DNA of 64,000 nt from Pseudomonadaceae bacterium (GCA_024236095.1 JACKLD010000012.1:310001-374000), one strand, 5' to 3'; shown: positions 43,611 through 53,246, counted from the stretch's first letter. Numbers and translations are program-made. Notes: generated from the letters alone by a model not told the origin.

Positions 43611-44723
43611 TCATGCGGTCAAACTACCCCCCGCCGTGCCGTGTGTACAGCCGGTTGTTGCCGGAACACTCAACGGCAAGTGGCGCAAACGCCGCACCGC
43701 CAGCCACCCAAAGCACTCGGCCTCCATGGTCGCCCCGCGTAACCCTGCGGCTTCCCCTGCTTCGGCCAACACCCCCGCCGCCCGCAACGCCGCCATCATG
43801 GCGGGGTTCCGAGCCCCGCCACCCACCACGTACACCGGCCCGCGCGCCCCCATTTGTTGCAACGTGTGCGCCACCCCCGCCGCCGTCAGCGCACACAAAG
43901 TAGCCGCCCCGTCTTCCACACTCAAGCCGTCCAACCATCCCAGCACCGCATCAAAGTCATACCGGTCGGCACTGCGCGGCACGGGGCGCTGCCAAAAGGC
44001 AATTTCTCCCATGGCCCGCGCCACAATCCCGTCATCCACCTTGCCCGCCGCCGCCAGCTTGCCATCCTTGTCATAGGGCTCATCGGTTTTGGCTTGCACC
44101 CACGCATCCAGCAACCCCGCCCCGGGGCCGCAATCGCTGGCGGCCATGGCACCATCTGCCCCAAACCAACTGATGTTGCTCACCCCACCAATATTCAACA
44201 CGCCCACATGCTCACGGTTGCCCAGCAACGCCTTATGGAACAACGGCACCAACGGCGCCCCCTGCCCGCCGGCCGCCATGTCGCGGCGACGGAAATCCCC
44301 CACCACAGCCACCCCGGTCTTTTCGGCCAGAAAATGCGCATCCCCCAACTGCCACGTCAGCCCTTCATCCGGCAAATGCCGAATGGTCTGGCCATGGCAG
44401 CCAATCACATCCACCTTGCTTAACGCATAGCCCAACGCTTCAATCTCAAACACCGCCCGTACATACAACTCGCTCACCAGCCGCTCCACCCTTAGCACCT
44501 CATTCAGCGGAACGCTTGCCCCAGCCCCCGAGCTGGGGTCCCCCCGCGCCACCACCTGCACCCGCGCCCTTACATCTTCCCCATACGGCACATACGCATG
44601 GGCCAGCAACTTCACCACCGCCTCGCCATCGGTTTCAACCAACGCCGCATCCACGCCATCCAAGCTGGTGCCGCTCATCAACCCGATGGCCTTGTACAAC
44701 CTTTGCGACTCTTGTGGTTTCAT
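43611..44723 (-). CDS. anmK: Anhydro-N-acetylmuramic acid kinase
   Basis: A 370-residue sugar kinase that converts 1,6-anhydroMurNAc to MurNAc-6-phosphate during peptidoglycan recycling. ATP-binding IGLMSGTSLDGVDAAL at the N-terminus, DVIGCHGQTIRHLP, the catalytic VVGDFRRRDMAAGGQGAPLVP region (in part), GVSNISW and YVVGGGARNPAMM. There is no Shine-Dalgarno; a TATAAA box ends 9 nt before the ATG and is shared with divergent tyrS. Confidence 0.93.
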   Translation of the reverse strand: MKPQESQRLYKAIGLMSGTSLDGVDAALVETDGEAVVKLLAHAYVPYGEDVRARVQVVARGDPSSGAGASVPLNEVLRVERLVSELYVRAVFEIEALGYALSKVDVIGCHGQTIRHLPDEGLTWQLGDAHFLAEKTGVAVVGDFRRRDMAAGGQGAPLVPLFHKALLGNREHVGVLNIGGVSNISWFGADGAMAASDCGPGAGLLDAWVQAKTDEPYDKDGKLAAAGKVDDGIVARAMGEIAFWQRPVPRSADRYDFDAVLGWLDGLSVEDGAATLCALTAAGVAHTLQQMGARGPVYVVGGGARNPAMMAALRAAGVLAEAGEAAGLRGATMEAECFGWLAVRRLRHLPLSVPATTGCTHGTAGGSLTA

Positions 44724-44740
44724 GGCGCGCAGTTTATAAC
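44712..44740 (+). promoter_or_regulatory. tyrS promoter overlapping a mirror-image anmK -10
   Basis: TTGTGG-N17-TATAAC, 7 nt before the tyrS ATG. The palindrome GTTTATAAC (44732-44740) gives TATAAA on the other strand 9 nt before the anmK ATG. Only 24 bp separate the two start codons. Confidence 0.65.
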
Positions 44741-44747
44741 GGCCCGC

Positions 44748-46034
44748 ATGACAACACCAGCCTCCATCTTCTCCGATCTCCAAGCCCGCGGCCTCATCGC
44801 CCAAACCACCAACGGTATCGAGGCCCACCTCAATGAAGCCCCCCGCACCCTCTACTGCGGGTTCGACCCCACCGCCGACTCCCTGCACATCGGCAGCCTG
44901 ATTCCGCTGCTCACCCTGCGCCGCTTCCAGCAGGCGGGGCATACCCCCATCATTCTGGTGGGCGGCGCCACCGGGATGATCGGCGACCCCAGCTTCAAGG
45001 CGCAAGAGCGCAAACTCAACGACACCGCCACCATTCGCGGCTGGGTGGAAAAACTGCAAACCCAGACCAGCCGTTTTGTCGATTTCGATACCCAGCCCAA
45101 CGCCGCCCGCGCGGTCAACAACTACGACTGGACGCACACCATGGACGTCCTCACCTTTTTGCGTGATGTCGGCAAACACTTCACCGTCAACAACCTTATC
45201 GCCAAAGAGGCCATCAAAAGCCGGTTGGAACGCGACGGCGCGGGCATTTCCTTCACCGAGTTCACCTACCCGCTGTTGCAAGGGCTCGATTTCAAGCACT
45301 TGATTGAACACCACACCTGCACCATCCAACTCGGCGGCTCCGACCAATGGGGCAACATGACGGCAGGCACCGAGCTCATCCGCAAAACGCTGGGGGCAGA
45401 GGCCCACGTCATCACCGTCCCGCTGGTCACCAAGGCCGACGGCACCAAGTTCGGCAAAACCGAATCCGGCACCATCTGGCTGGACGCCACCAAAACCAGC
45501 CCTTACGCCTTCTACCAGTTCTGGCTCAACACCGCCGATGCCGATGTGGAAAAATTCCTGCTCTACTTCAGCTTCCGCAGCGTGGAAGCCATCAAAACCA
45601 TCTGTGAAGAACACAAAGAAAACCCCGGCCTGCGCAAAGCCCAACGCATGCTTGCAAGCGACGTCACCTGTCTTGTCCACGGGGAAGATGCTTTCACCAC
45701 CGCCGAGCGGATTTCCGAATATCTCTTCGGCTCTCACTGGACAGATGGAGAGAAAAAAGACCTCTCCGCCGAAGATTACGCCCAACTCGCCCAAGACGGC
45801 CTCCCTACTACAACCTCCTTCACCGAAGGGTCCATCATCGAGGCTCTCACATCAGCAGGGTTGGCCCAATCCAACCGCCAAGCGCGGGAGTTTGTGGAAA
45901 ACGGCGCCGTGACCCACAATGGTGAATCCGTACAAACAACCGACCATCAACTCTCAACCAACAACGCGGCCTTTGGCCGCTACCACCTCCTCCGCCGTGG
46001 CAAAAAGAACTACGCCCTGTTGGTGCACGCGTGA
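44748..46034 (+). CDS. tyrS: Tyrosyl-tRNA synthetase
   Basis: A 428-residue class I synthetase. HIGH-like signature PTADSLHIGSLIPL, KMSKS-like KFGKT (of TKFGKTESG), tRNA-binding S4 domain at the C-terminus (SNRQAREFVENGAVTHNGE). Tyr-binding YCGFDPT and QLGGSDQWGN are present. The stop overlaps the next GTG start. Confidence 0.95.
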   Translation: MTTPASIFSDLQARGLIAQTTNGIEAHLNEAPRTLYCGFDPTADSLHIGSLIPLLTLRRFQQAGHTPIILVGGATGMIGDPSFKAQERKLNDTATIRGWVEKLQTQTSRFVDFDTQPNAARAVNNYDWTHTMDVLTFLRDVGKHFTVNNLIAKEAIKSRLERDGAGISFTEFTYPLLQGLDFKHLIEHHTCTIQLGGSDQWGNMTAGTELIRKTLGAEAHVITVPLVTKADGTKFGKTESGTIWLDATKTSPYAFYQFWLNTADADVEKFLLYFSFRSVEAIKTICEEHKENPGLRKAQRMLASDVTCLVHGEDAFTTAERISEYLFGSHWTDGEKKDLSAEDYAQLAQDGLPTTTSFTEGSIIEALTSAGLAQSNRQAREFVENGAVTHNGESVQTTDHQLSTNNAAFGRYHLLRRGKKNYALLVHA

Positions 46035-46771
46035 GCAATCCCACCCTCGCCATCATCGGCTTCGGCCAACTGGGTCAGTTGGCCGCCAAACATCTGGCCC
46101 CCCATGCCGATGTCTGCGCGTACGACCCCGCCGACCGCAGCGCCGCCGCCAACGCCATGAACATCCCGCTGGTGCCGCTGCCACAAGCCGCAGCCGCCAG
46201 CATCGTGGTACTGGCCGTGCCCACCCAAGCCATGCGCGCCACCCTCACCGCCCTTGCCCCGCACCTGAAGGAGGGCGCACTGGTGGCCGACACCTGCTCG
46301 GTCAAAACCCTCCCCGCACAGTGGATGCTGGAACTGCTGCCGCCCCATGTGGATATCATCGCTACCCATCCGCTGTTCGGCCCGCAAAGCGCCGCCGAGG
46401 GCATCACCGACCTCAAAGTCGTCACCTGCCCGCTGCGCCTGCCAGCCGCGCGCTACCAACGCATCACCCACTTTTTGCAAGACACCCTCAAACTGCTGGT
46501 CATCGACACCACACCCGAAGCCCACGACGCCGACATGGCTTACGTTCAGGCCCTCACGCACCTCATCGGCCGCGCACTGGCAGGCACCACCCCGCCGTCC
46601 ACACCGCTGGCAACCCAGTCGTACCAGCAACTCCTCAACCTCTGCCATCTCATCGAACACGATACCGAAGAACTCTTCACCGCCCTGCACACCTTCAACC
46701 CACAAGCCGCGCCCGTGCGCCAGACTTTCAGCAACAGCCTGCAAGCCTTGCTCAACAAGCTCGGCACCTGA
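46031..46771 (+). CDS. Prephenate dehydrogenase family protein
   Basis: A 246-residue NAD-binding protein that probably makes 4-hydroxyphenylpyruvate for tyrosine synthesis. Rossmann motif IIGFGQLGQLAAKHL, VVLAVPTQAM, and the substrate signature DTCSVKTLP...ATHPLFGPQSA. GTG start in a GTGA overlap with tyrS, linking tyrosine supply and charging in one operon. Short version without a C-terminal ACT domain. Confidence 0.88.
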   Translation: MSNPTLAIIGFGQLGQLAAKHLAPHADVCAYDPADRSAAANAMNIPLVPLPQAAAASIVVLAVPTQAMRATLTALAPHLKEGALVADTCSVKTLPAQWMLELLPPHVDIIATHPLFGPQSAAEGITDLKVVTCPLRLPAARYQRITHFLQDTLKLLVIDTTPEAHDADMAYVQALTHLIGRALAGTTPPSTPLATQSYQQLLNLCHLIEHDTEELFTALHTFNPQAAPVRQTFSNSLQALLNKLGT

Positions 46772-46775
46772 AAAG

Positions 46776-47225
46776 CTACTCCCGCCCCCACTCCCGCGCC
46801 ATGCTCACCGGCGCTATCCGCCTTGCCCGCCATTCGCTGGTATCCAGCCACATATCCCGCATCACCTGACATGCCAACATGTCCAAATCTCCGTCACGGG
46901 GGTCTGGCAAAGGGTTGTGCCCCAGCATCAACCGCCCGTACCAGCTGCCCACCGATGTATCGGGCGCCGCCCCCAACACCGGCACAACGCGCGTCTCCAA
47001 CACATGAATGCGCGCATCCATATCGCGCCAATACAAGCCCGCCAGCCAGCTGTTGGCACGCACCCGCTGCAACCTGTCCAGTGTTTGCACGGCCCTGTTT
47101 TCCAATGCCCGACGCAAAAGCACATCCTTTTCAACATCCCGCATCACCCGCACCGCCCGCCGGAAGATAAAGCTGGGCGAAACCAAAAACGCTTTCCCTG
47201 CAACATGGATGTAATGCTGGCGCAT
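46776..47225 (-). CDS. Hypothetical protein
   Basis: A 149-residue, Arg-rich, soluble-looking protein (RRAVRVMRDVEKDVLLRRAL; LDMLACQVMRDMWLDTSEW). GGGAG/AAGGG precedes the chosen ATG (MRQHYIHVAGKAF). A TATACA box lies about 45 nt upstream. Convergent with the dehydrogenase gene. Not recognised. Confidence 0.6.
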   Translation of the reverse strand: MRQHYIHVAGKAFLVSPSFIFRRAVRVMRDVEKDVLLRRALENRAVQTLDRLQRVRANSWLAGLYWRDMDARIHVLETRVVPVLGAAPDTSVGSWYGRLMLGHNPLPDPRDGDLDMLACQVMRDMWLDTSEWRARRIAPVSMAREWGRE

Positions 47226-47355
47226 ATGCCCTTCTCCCAATCGCCGCAACTTTTAGCAGCTTCCCTGCACAATGTATACCCACACCCCTTGCATACGCAT
47301 ACAACTTGTGGTTAAAGTGCGCCCAACATAACAAAAACAGGGAAAGTACAAAGGG

Positions 47356-48093
47356 ATGGCCAATTTTATGACACAACAGGGCAATTTGGATTCGATGGTG
47401 CGGGAAAACCTCCGCCAGAAAATCATTACCGGCGAACTGGAAGGCGGCTTTCACCTTAGTGAACTGAAGATTTCCAAAGAGTACAACGTCTCCCGCACTC
47501 CGGTGCGTGAAGCCTTGTGCGCCCTCGCCGCCGACGGTCTGGTGGAAATGGTGCCCCACCGCGGTGCCTTCGTCACCCACAGCGCCCCGCAAACCAAGAC
47601 CGACCAAGTGCAGGCCTACAGCCTGTTCATGGGTCTGGCCGCCAAAATCGCCGCCGAAAAGGCCAACATTGAAATGCTGATGGACTTGGAAACCGCGTTT
47701 TCCTTCACCACCGGCGACAGCAAAATGAAGACCGAAGACTACATCACCAGCTTCGAAACCGCGCTCGACATGGTGGAAAAAGTCGCCGGAAGCCCCACGC
47801 TGAGCGAAGCGCTCGGCATGGTCAAGCGCCGCACCAACATGGTGGAATTCATGGCCCACGCCGCCAGCCAACAGAAAGAGCTCAACACCCAGATGAGCCT
47901 GCTGCTGGGCGCCCTCAAGCGCAAAAAGGCCGACAGCGCTGAAAAAACCATGCGCCAAATCACCCAACTCATCGCCAACGCCTACCTCGCCAGCCGCCGC
48001 CCCACCGGCACGCAGGCTGAAAGCGTCACCGACGAGATGAACCAAGCCTTCACCAGCCAAAAAGGCAAGCAATCCCGGGCCACCGCCAACTAA
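47356..48093 (+). CDS. GntR family (FadR subgroup) transcriptional regulator
   Basis: A 245-residue regulator. Winged HTH about residues 15-75: RENLRQKIITGELEGGFHL, ISKEYNVSRTPVREALCAL, GLVEMVPHRGAFVTH. The all-helical C-terminal domain binds an unknown ligand. It is alone between promoter and terminator, so its target must lie elsewhere or be itself. Confidence 0.88.
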   Translation: MANFMTQQGNLDSMVRENLRQKIITGELEGGFHLSELKISKEYNVSRTPVREALCALAADGLVEMVPHRGAFVTHSAPQTKTDQVQAYSLFMGLAAKIAAEKANIEMLMDLETAFSFTTGDSKMKTEDYITSFETALDMVEKVAGSPTLSEALGMVKRRTNMVEFMAHAASQQKELNTQMSLLLGALKRKKADSAEKTMRQITQLIANAYLASRRPTGTQAESVTDEMNQAFTSQKGKQSRATAN

Positions 48094-48114
48094 GATACGG
48101 CGGAAATGTGAACG

Positions 48115-48138
48115 AAAGGGGCCGCGTGCCCCTTTTAT
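48115..48138 (+). terminator. Intrinsic terminator after the GntR gene
   Basis: AAAGGGGC-CGCGT-GCCCCTTTTATT. Confidence 0.8.
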
Positions 48139-48196
48139 TCACACCCAACCTTTGCTACGCTTGAAACCGCGCTAACAACCCAAGGGGAACAACGCC

Positions 48197-48328
48197 ATGA
48201 CCTACTTCTTTCTGGTCACCCTGCCCCTCATGATGGGCGCCGCCCTTATCGGCGCATGGCTGAAAATCAGCCCCTATATCGTTGCCGTTATCGTGATTCT
48301 CCTGGGGGCGACCTGGCTATTCGGCTAG
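48197..48328 (+). CDS. 43-residue membrane protein
   Basis: Begins MTYFFLVTLPLMMGAALIG and continues with a second hydrophobic stretch YIVAVIVILLGATWLFG. AAGGGG precedes the ATG at good spacing. Two short membrane helices joined by AWLKISP. Function unknown. Confidence 0.6.
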   Translation: MTYFFLVTLPLMMGAALIGAWLKISPYIVAVIVILLGATWLFG

Positions 48329-48556
48329 ACCTTGCCCTTCGCGTATTTTCTCTAACTCCTTACGGAACGGACACATCTTACCTTGCCGGTCCGCCTCTTC
48401 GCACATGATACCCTCAATCTGTTTCATCTCTCTCTGAACCTTGCAGGAATGAGCGGCCACAAGTGCGGTTACAGATGCCGCCGCCACCAGAAGCGTCTGT
48501 TTGAATAAGGCCATAGCCTCCGCTTTATTCGACGGATAAGGTTTCTGCTGTTTCAT
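48317..48556 (-). CDS. Small single-span membrane protein with four Cys
   Basis: A 79-residue protein: polar N-terminus, one hydrophobic stretch (LFKQTLLVAAASVTALVAA), then HSCKVQREM, IMCEEADRQGKMCPFRKEL. AGAGGAG lies 8 nt before the ATG. Tail overlaps the previous gene by 12 nt. A similar plan (one helix then Cys-bearing basic tail) is seen at 55296. Function unknown. Confidence 0.6.
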   Translation of the reverse strand: MKQQKPYPSNKAEAMALFKQTLLVAAASVTALVAAHSCKVQREMKQIEGIMCEEADRQGKMCPFRKELEKIREGQGLAE

Positions 48557-48674
48557 CCGACAATCTCCTCTTGCCAACCCTTATGCCACGCTCCCGTGGC
48601 CTTTCCTGACAGATGGGCCTTGCCGCCCCCGTTTTCAAGCGCCAAAGTCACACCATCAACCAAGGAGCCCTTCC

Positions 48675-49157
48675 ATGACCAACCCGAAACCCCGCGCCTG
48701 CAAAACCATCAACGAACTCAATATCGGCGATGAATTCCGCCAACCCTACACCATCACCCACGCCGACGTGCAAAAATTCGCCGAGCTGTCGGGCGACTTC
48801 AACCCCGCCCACTTCAACGAAGACTATGCCCAAGGCACCATCTTCAAAACCCGCATCGCCCACGGCATGATTTCGGTCGCCAAGTTCTCCGGCATCTTCG
48901 GGATGGATTTGCCCGGCCTCGGCGCCATCTGGGGCGCGCAAAGCGTGAAGTTCCTCGCCCCCGTGCAGCTCGACACCCCCTACACTGCCATCGCCACACT
49001 GAAGGAAAAAGACGAGAAGAAAGCTGTCTTCACCTGCCGTGTCGAAGCCACCGACGGCACCGTGATGCTGGAAGGCGAAGGCACCCTCTACCCCATTCCC
49101 CAAAAGGTGAAAGACAAAATGGAAGCCGACGGCACCCTTGCCCCGCTGCTGGCTTAA
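48675..49157 (+). CDS. MaoC-like hot-dog dehydratase ((R)-enoyl-CoA hydratase type)
   Basis: A 160-residue hot-dog protein. The hydratase 2 motif is ELSGDFNPAHFNEDYA followed by TRIAHGMISVAKFSG, with catalytic Asp and His, as in PhaJ. It would hydrate enoyl-CoA or enoyl-ACP. AAGGAG ribosome site. Monocistronic by context. Confidence 0.88.
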   Translation: MTNPKPRACKTINELNIGDEFRQPYTITHADVQKFAELSGDFNPAHFNEDYAQGTIFKTRIAHGMISVAKFSGIFGMDLPGLGAIWGAQSVKFLAPVQLDTPYTAIATLKEKDEKKAVFTCRVEATDGTVMLEGEGTLYPIPQKVKDKMEADGTLAPLLA

Positions 49158-49185
49158 AGCTGCTTAAGCAATTACTTGCATGGGG

Positions 49186-49215
49186 GCGTCATTCCCGCGA
49201 AAGCGGGAATCCAGC
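49186..49215. repeat. Short palindromic repeat, canonical form
   Basis: GGCGTCATTCCCGC-GAAA-GCGGGAATCCAGC: 9-bp perfect arms. Confidence 0.8.
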
Positions 49216-49335
49216 TTTATCTACATAAAATACGAGTGCAACAAAGCGCGGTTTCCACTCCCCCCTACCCGCTTGTTCCACCGCCTCCCATAACAGCCTC
49301 CAGCATCTCCGCAAAAATGGAGAGAGAGCCTATCG

Positions 49336-50292
49336 TCACAAAATCCCCAAAAACCGTCCCCGCCGTGCCTCCGCCCCACCATTGGCTTTGGCCACTTCGG
49401 CCAACTGCGCCGCCACCGCCTTGCCCACGCGTTTCATCGCCAACGCCGCATCGCGCTGCGCGCCCCCCACCGGTTCGTCGATAATGCCGTCAATCACCTT
49501 GTGCTCCAACAAATCTTTCGCGGTCAGCTTCAACGCCGTGGCCGCCGCATGGATGGTGTCCTTGTTGGCCTCCTTCCACAAAATCGCCGCACAACCTTCC
49601 GGCGAAATCACGCTGTAAATCCCGTGCTCCAACATCAACACCCGGTCCGCCGCCGCCAACGCCAACGCCCCCCCGCTGCCGCCTTCACCGGTAATCACAC
49701 TCACCACCGGCACCTTCACCTGCATCAGCACGTCCAAACTTTCGGCAATCGCCTGCCCCTGCCCGCGTTCCTCGGCATCCACCCCTGGGTACGCCCCCGG
49801 GGTGTCCACCAGCGTCACAATCGGCAACCCCAGCCGGTCGGCCATCCGCATCAGCCGCTGCGCCTTGCGGTAACCCTCGGGCTTGGGCATCCCGAAGTTC
49901 CGCGCAATCCGCTCCGCCGTGGTCTTGCCCTTGTCAATCGCGCACACCACGCAGGGCGTTTGTCCCAGCCATTTACCGACCCCGGCCAACATCGCTTGGT
50001 CATCCCCATAACGCCGGTCACCCGCCAGCGGCACAAAACCTTCCACCAACGCCTTCACATAATCCGCCCCTTGCGGACGCTCCGGATGCCGCGCCACCTG
50101 CATAATCTGCACAGGTGAAAGATCGCGGTACAACAACCGCGCCACCCGCGCCATGCGTATCTCCAAACGGTCAATTTCACCCGCAATGTCCTTTTCGGCA
50201 ATGTCCGCCCCGCTGGCCTCCGCCGCGCGCAATTCTTCCACCTTGGCCTGAAGGTCTAAAAGCGGTTTTTCAAAGTCGAGGAATTGCACCAT
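49336..50292 (-). CDS. accA: Acetyl-CoA carboxylase carboxyltransferase subunit alpha
   Basis: A 318-residue AccA. N-terminal helix FLDFEKPLLDLQAKVEEL, then GDRRYGDDQAMLAGVG, PEGYRKAQRLMRMADRLGLP, LVDTPGAYPGVDAEERGQ and VITGEGGSGGALALAAADRV. It transfers CO2 from carboxybiotin to acetyl-CoA with AccD. It starts 6 nt after the recombinase stop. Confidence 0.95.
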   Translation of the reverse strand: MVQFLDFEKPLLDLQAKVEELRAAEASGADIAEKDIAGEIDRLEIRMARVARLLYRDLSPVQIMQVARHPERPQGADYVKALVEGFVPLAGDRRYGDDQAMLAGVGKWLGQTPCVVCAIDKGKTTAERIARNFGMPKPEGYRKAQRLMRMADRLGLPIVTLVDTPGAYPGVDAEERGQGQAIAESLDVLMQVKVPVVSVITGEGGSGGALALAAADRVLMLEHGIYSVISPEGCAAILWKEANKDTIHAAATALKLTAKDLLEHKVIDGIIDEPVGGAQRDAALAMKRVGKAVAAQLAEVAKANGGAEARRGRFLGIL

Positions 50293-50298
50293 GTCTCT

Positions 50299-51204
50299 CT
50301 ATCTTGTCCTTTGCCCGCCCCCACTCAACGGATGATACGTCTCCAGCGCCTCGCGCAAGGTCGTCCCCGCCACTTTGGTATAAATCTGCGTGGTGTTCAG
50401 GCTGGCATGGCCTAACATAAGCTGCACCGCACGTAAATCGGCATCGTGTTCCAGCAGATGCGTGGCGAAGGTGTGCCGCAGGTGGTGCGGTGCCACGTTC
50501 ACCTCCACCATCCGCCCGGCAGCCTGAATCAATTGGAACACCCGCTGCCGCGTCAATGCCTTGCCCTTCTGCGGGCTTGGCAATAACCATTTGGATGCCG
50601 CGCCCGCCAACACCGGCCGTGCCCCCCGCAGGTAATCCCCCACCACCGCCAATGCTTTCTCACCCAACGGCACCAGCCGCGTCTTGCCGCCCTTGCCGGT
50701 CACCCGCAACAACCCGTCTGCCGCCGCATCCTCCACATCCGCCACGGTAAGGGATACCAACTCGCTCACCCGCAATCCCGCCGCATACAGCAGATAGAAT
50801 ATCACCCGCAACCGTACTTGCTCGGGCCGCCCACCTTCCGCCGTCTCCAGCAACCGCTTCATCTCGGCGCCGGAAAGCGCCTTCGGCAAACTTTTCGGCA
50901 ATTTCGGACTGGCCACCGCCGCCGTCGGGTCGTCGACCACCACGCCACTCTCCAACAGATACCTGTAAAATGTCCGCAAGGCGCTCAACCGTCGCGCATT
51001 GCTCCGCGCCCCATGCCCCTGTTTGGTCAGGTGCGCCAAAAACCCCTCCACCGTCTTCCCGTCCACCGCAATCCTGTTCTCCGTGAACGCCATAAACGCC
51101 GCCACATCGCGCTTGTACGCCGCCAGCGTGTTGGGGCTCATCCCGCGCGCCACCAACAGATGCTCGGCAAAGGCGGTCACTTCGGGCGGAAGGGCTTTGC
51201 CCAT
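50299..51204 (-). CDS. xerD: Tyrosine recombinase XerC/XerD
   Basis: A 301-residue site-specific recombinase. N-terminal SAM-like DNA-binding domain, then catalytic Arg in AAGLRVSELVSL, Lys in GKGGKTRLVP, HXXR in HHLRHTFATHLL, His in LGHASLNTTQIY and the nucleophilic Tyr in the same block. It is chromosomal Xer type (dimer resolution at dif), not a phage integrase, by length and sequence. TGATG coupling with the upstream gene. Confidence 0.88.
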   Translation of the reverse strand: MGKALPPEVTAFAEHLLVARGMSPNTLAAYKRDVAAFMAFTENRIAVDGKTVEGFLAHLTKQGHGARSNARRLSALRTFYRYLLESGVVVDDPTAAVASPKLPKSLPKALSGAEMKRLLETAEGGRPEQVRLRVIFYLLYAAGLRVSELVSLTVADVEDAAADGLLRVTGKGGKTRLVPLGEKALAVVGDYLRGARPVLAGAASKWLLPSPQKGKALTRQRVFQLIQAAGRMVEVNVAPHHLRHTFATHLLEHDADLRAVQLMLGHASLNTTQIYTKVAGTTLREALETYHPLSGGGQRTR

Positions 51205-53246
51205 CACATCCCCTCCGGCGGCGGCAACAACGGTGTCTCTTGAGGCGCCGTGCTGCGCGGCATGTTCTGCATGCGCACCCCGCCCGCCTTGACGGGCGTG
51301 GCATCTACCGCCCCTTCCTCCTTACGTTCGGCTTCCGCCCGTATCACCACCCCCTCGGCAGGCGCCGCCAAAATCTCCCACGCCAGCAACTTGGCCTCCC
51401 GCGTCAAGCCCACCGCCTGCAGCGCCGCCACCGCCGCTTTGGCCTCCAGCGGTGCCCATGCACGCAACGGACGCGCCTGCGCCCACTGCGCCACCTTCAA
51501 CACCACCGGCCCGGGGCGCTTGGCTTCCGCCAAGACGTTCAATGCCTGCACCCGCACCATGTCGCCGCCAAAGCTGTCATCCCGCAGCGCCAGCATCGCC
51601 TCCAGCCGTGTCCATGCGTCATCTGGCAACTCAATTCCCAACCCTTCCAACACCGCCAAGCCACGCACCGCTGCGGTTCTGCCCGCCGCATCGGCCATGC
51701 TTTGCGTCACCAACCATTGCTCCAACGCCGTATCGGCCAAGCGGCCATCCGCCACCGCCGCCTCCACCCCCAACTGCGCCCGTGTGCGGATAAGCGGCAC
51801 CGTGGCACTCACCACGTCCTGCGCCGCCACCCGCCATGCCAGCGCGGCCTTGTCATCTCCCAGCAACCATGCGCCTCGCACCGCCTGCGGCCACGCCTCT
51901 CCCAACGCTGCAAACGTCTCCGGCGAGGCCGCAATCTCCGCCCGGCTCGCCGGCAACCACACCGCCAACGCTTCCCGACCATCCTTCTCTGCCTGCGCGG
52001 CAAACAGCCCCCATGCCACGGCCTTGTCGGCCAGCTGCGGCATCATCCGCGCCGCCTGCCACAACAGGGCGCGGGCTTCGCCGCCTTTCAGACTCTTGGC
52101 CAAGGCGGGCGCCATCTGCACTTGGTCTGGCGGAAACGGATACGCCTCATACAGCACCCGTACCGCTTCGGCGCCCACCGCGCTGGGCATGCGCACCTGC
52201 AACAACTCCGCCGCCTCCAGCCGCAACACCAGCGGCAGCGCCGGGGTCTGCAACAACCGCCGCAGCACCACGTTGGGCAAACGCCCCAACTCCTTCATCT
52301 CCAACAGCGACGGATACGCCGCCACCAGCGCCGCACTCAACGGCGAAACCGCCTCTTTCGCCTTCAGCTTCACCGGCACATCATCATCGCGCAACGCCAC
52401 CAGCAGTTTCCACAAGACGGGGTCAAAATTGCCAAGCCCCTGCTCATCCGCCACCGCAAGGCTCAAGTCCAGCCCGCCGGAAACCCTGTCCAACGCGGTG
52501 CAGGTCACCGCCATTTCCCGCCAAAAGCCCTGGGGAGACGCCACCACCAACTTCCGTGCCACCGCACAGGGCTCCACCGCTTGCCCGGCCATCAAACTGC
52601 TGGCCGCCCAACCACGGGTCAACACCCCGTCTTCGCCGCGCACACTGGCAGGAACCACCCGCCACAGGGCATAAGCCTGCTCGTCCAACCCGATGCCCTG
52701 CAACGCCTTGGCCCGCGCCGCCAACAAACCTCCCGCGACCGTAGCTTCGCCATCCATCCTGCCCCGCGTCAACAACGTCCGTGCCAGCAGGTCGCGTACG
52801 GCATCACTGGCCAAAGGCTTGGGGGCCAAACCATCCACCAAGGCCAACACCTCTGCCGCCTTCACCCCGCTCCATGCCTTTTCGCTGATGCCGCCGCTCA
52901 TTTCGGTCAACGGCCCCCACATATCCAGCTTGGCCAGTTCTTCGGGGATTTTCCCCACATCCTCCACCTGCACGGTGGGCAATTGCGGCATCGGCTTGGT
53001 CAGACTCACCTGCACGGTCGTGCTGGCCAGCACCGGCGTCATGCTGGGGTCGGCCGAGACCCTCGGCAAAGCCGAAACCGGCATGCTCACCACGCCCCCC
53101 TTCACAGGCACCGTACTTTCGCTGACGGACGACACGTCAAAATCGCGCACCGTCCAATCCAGCGGAAACCCGTCCGGCCCCAACGCTTCCGCCATAGCCA
53201 CATACGACCACAGCACCAACGCCAGCATCGCCCCCCAACGCATCAT
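51204..53246 (-). CDS. Large secreted protein of unknown function, helical repeats
   Basis: A 680-residue protein with a cleavable-looking signal peptide (MLALVLWSYVAMAEA). A Pro/Ser/Val-rich low-complexity linker (about 30-100) precedes about 550 residues of Ala/Leu-rich helical segments that resemble a superhelical scaffold. The tail is Pro-rich. Stop overlaps the xerD start. ATG directly follows the stop of the upstream small gene, so three genes are coupled. No family recognised with certainty. Confidence 0.7.
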   Translation of the reverse strand: MMRWGAMLALVLWSYVAMAEALGPDGFPLDWTVRDFDVSSVSESTVPVKGGVVSMPVSALPRVSADPSMTPVLASTTVQVSLTKPMPQLPTVQVEDVGKIPEELAKLDMWGPLTEMSGGISEKAWSGVKAAEVLALVDGLAPKPLASDAVRDLLARTLLTRGRMDGEATVAGGLLAARAKALQGIGLDEQAYALWRVVPASVRGEDGVLTRGWAASSLMAGQAVEPCAVARKLVVASPQGFWREMAVTCTALDRVSGGLDLSLAVADEQGLGNFDPVLWKLLVALRDDDVPVKLKAKEAVSPLSAALVAAYPSLLEMKELGRLPNVVLRRLLQTPALPLVLRLEAAELLQVRMPSAVGAEAVRVLYEAYPFPPDQVQMAPALAKSLKGGEARALLWQAARMMPQLADKAVAWGLFAAQAEKDGREALAVWLPASRAEIAASPETFAALGEAWPQAVRGAWLLGDDKAALAWRVAAQDVVSATVPLIRTRAQLGVEAAVADGRLADTALEQWLVTQSMADAAGRTAAVRGLAVLEGLGIELPDDAWTRLEAMLALRDDSFGGDMVRVQALNVLAEAKRPGPVVLKVAQWAQARPLRAWAPLEAKAAVAALQAVGLTREAKLLAWEILAAPAEGVVIRAEAERKEEGAVDATPVKAGGVRMQNMPRSTAPQETPLLPPPEGM

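Noticed and set aside
50299..51204. Phage or integron integrase marking a genomic island
   Set aside because: Length, motif set and operon context with accA match the chromosomal XerC/D family; no attachment repeats or phage genes are adjacent.
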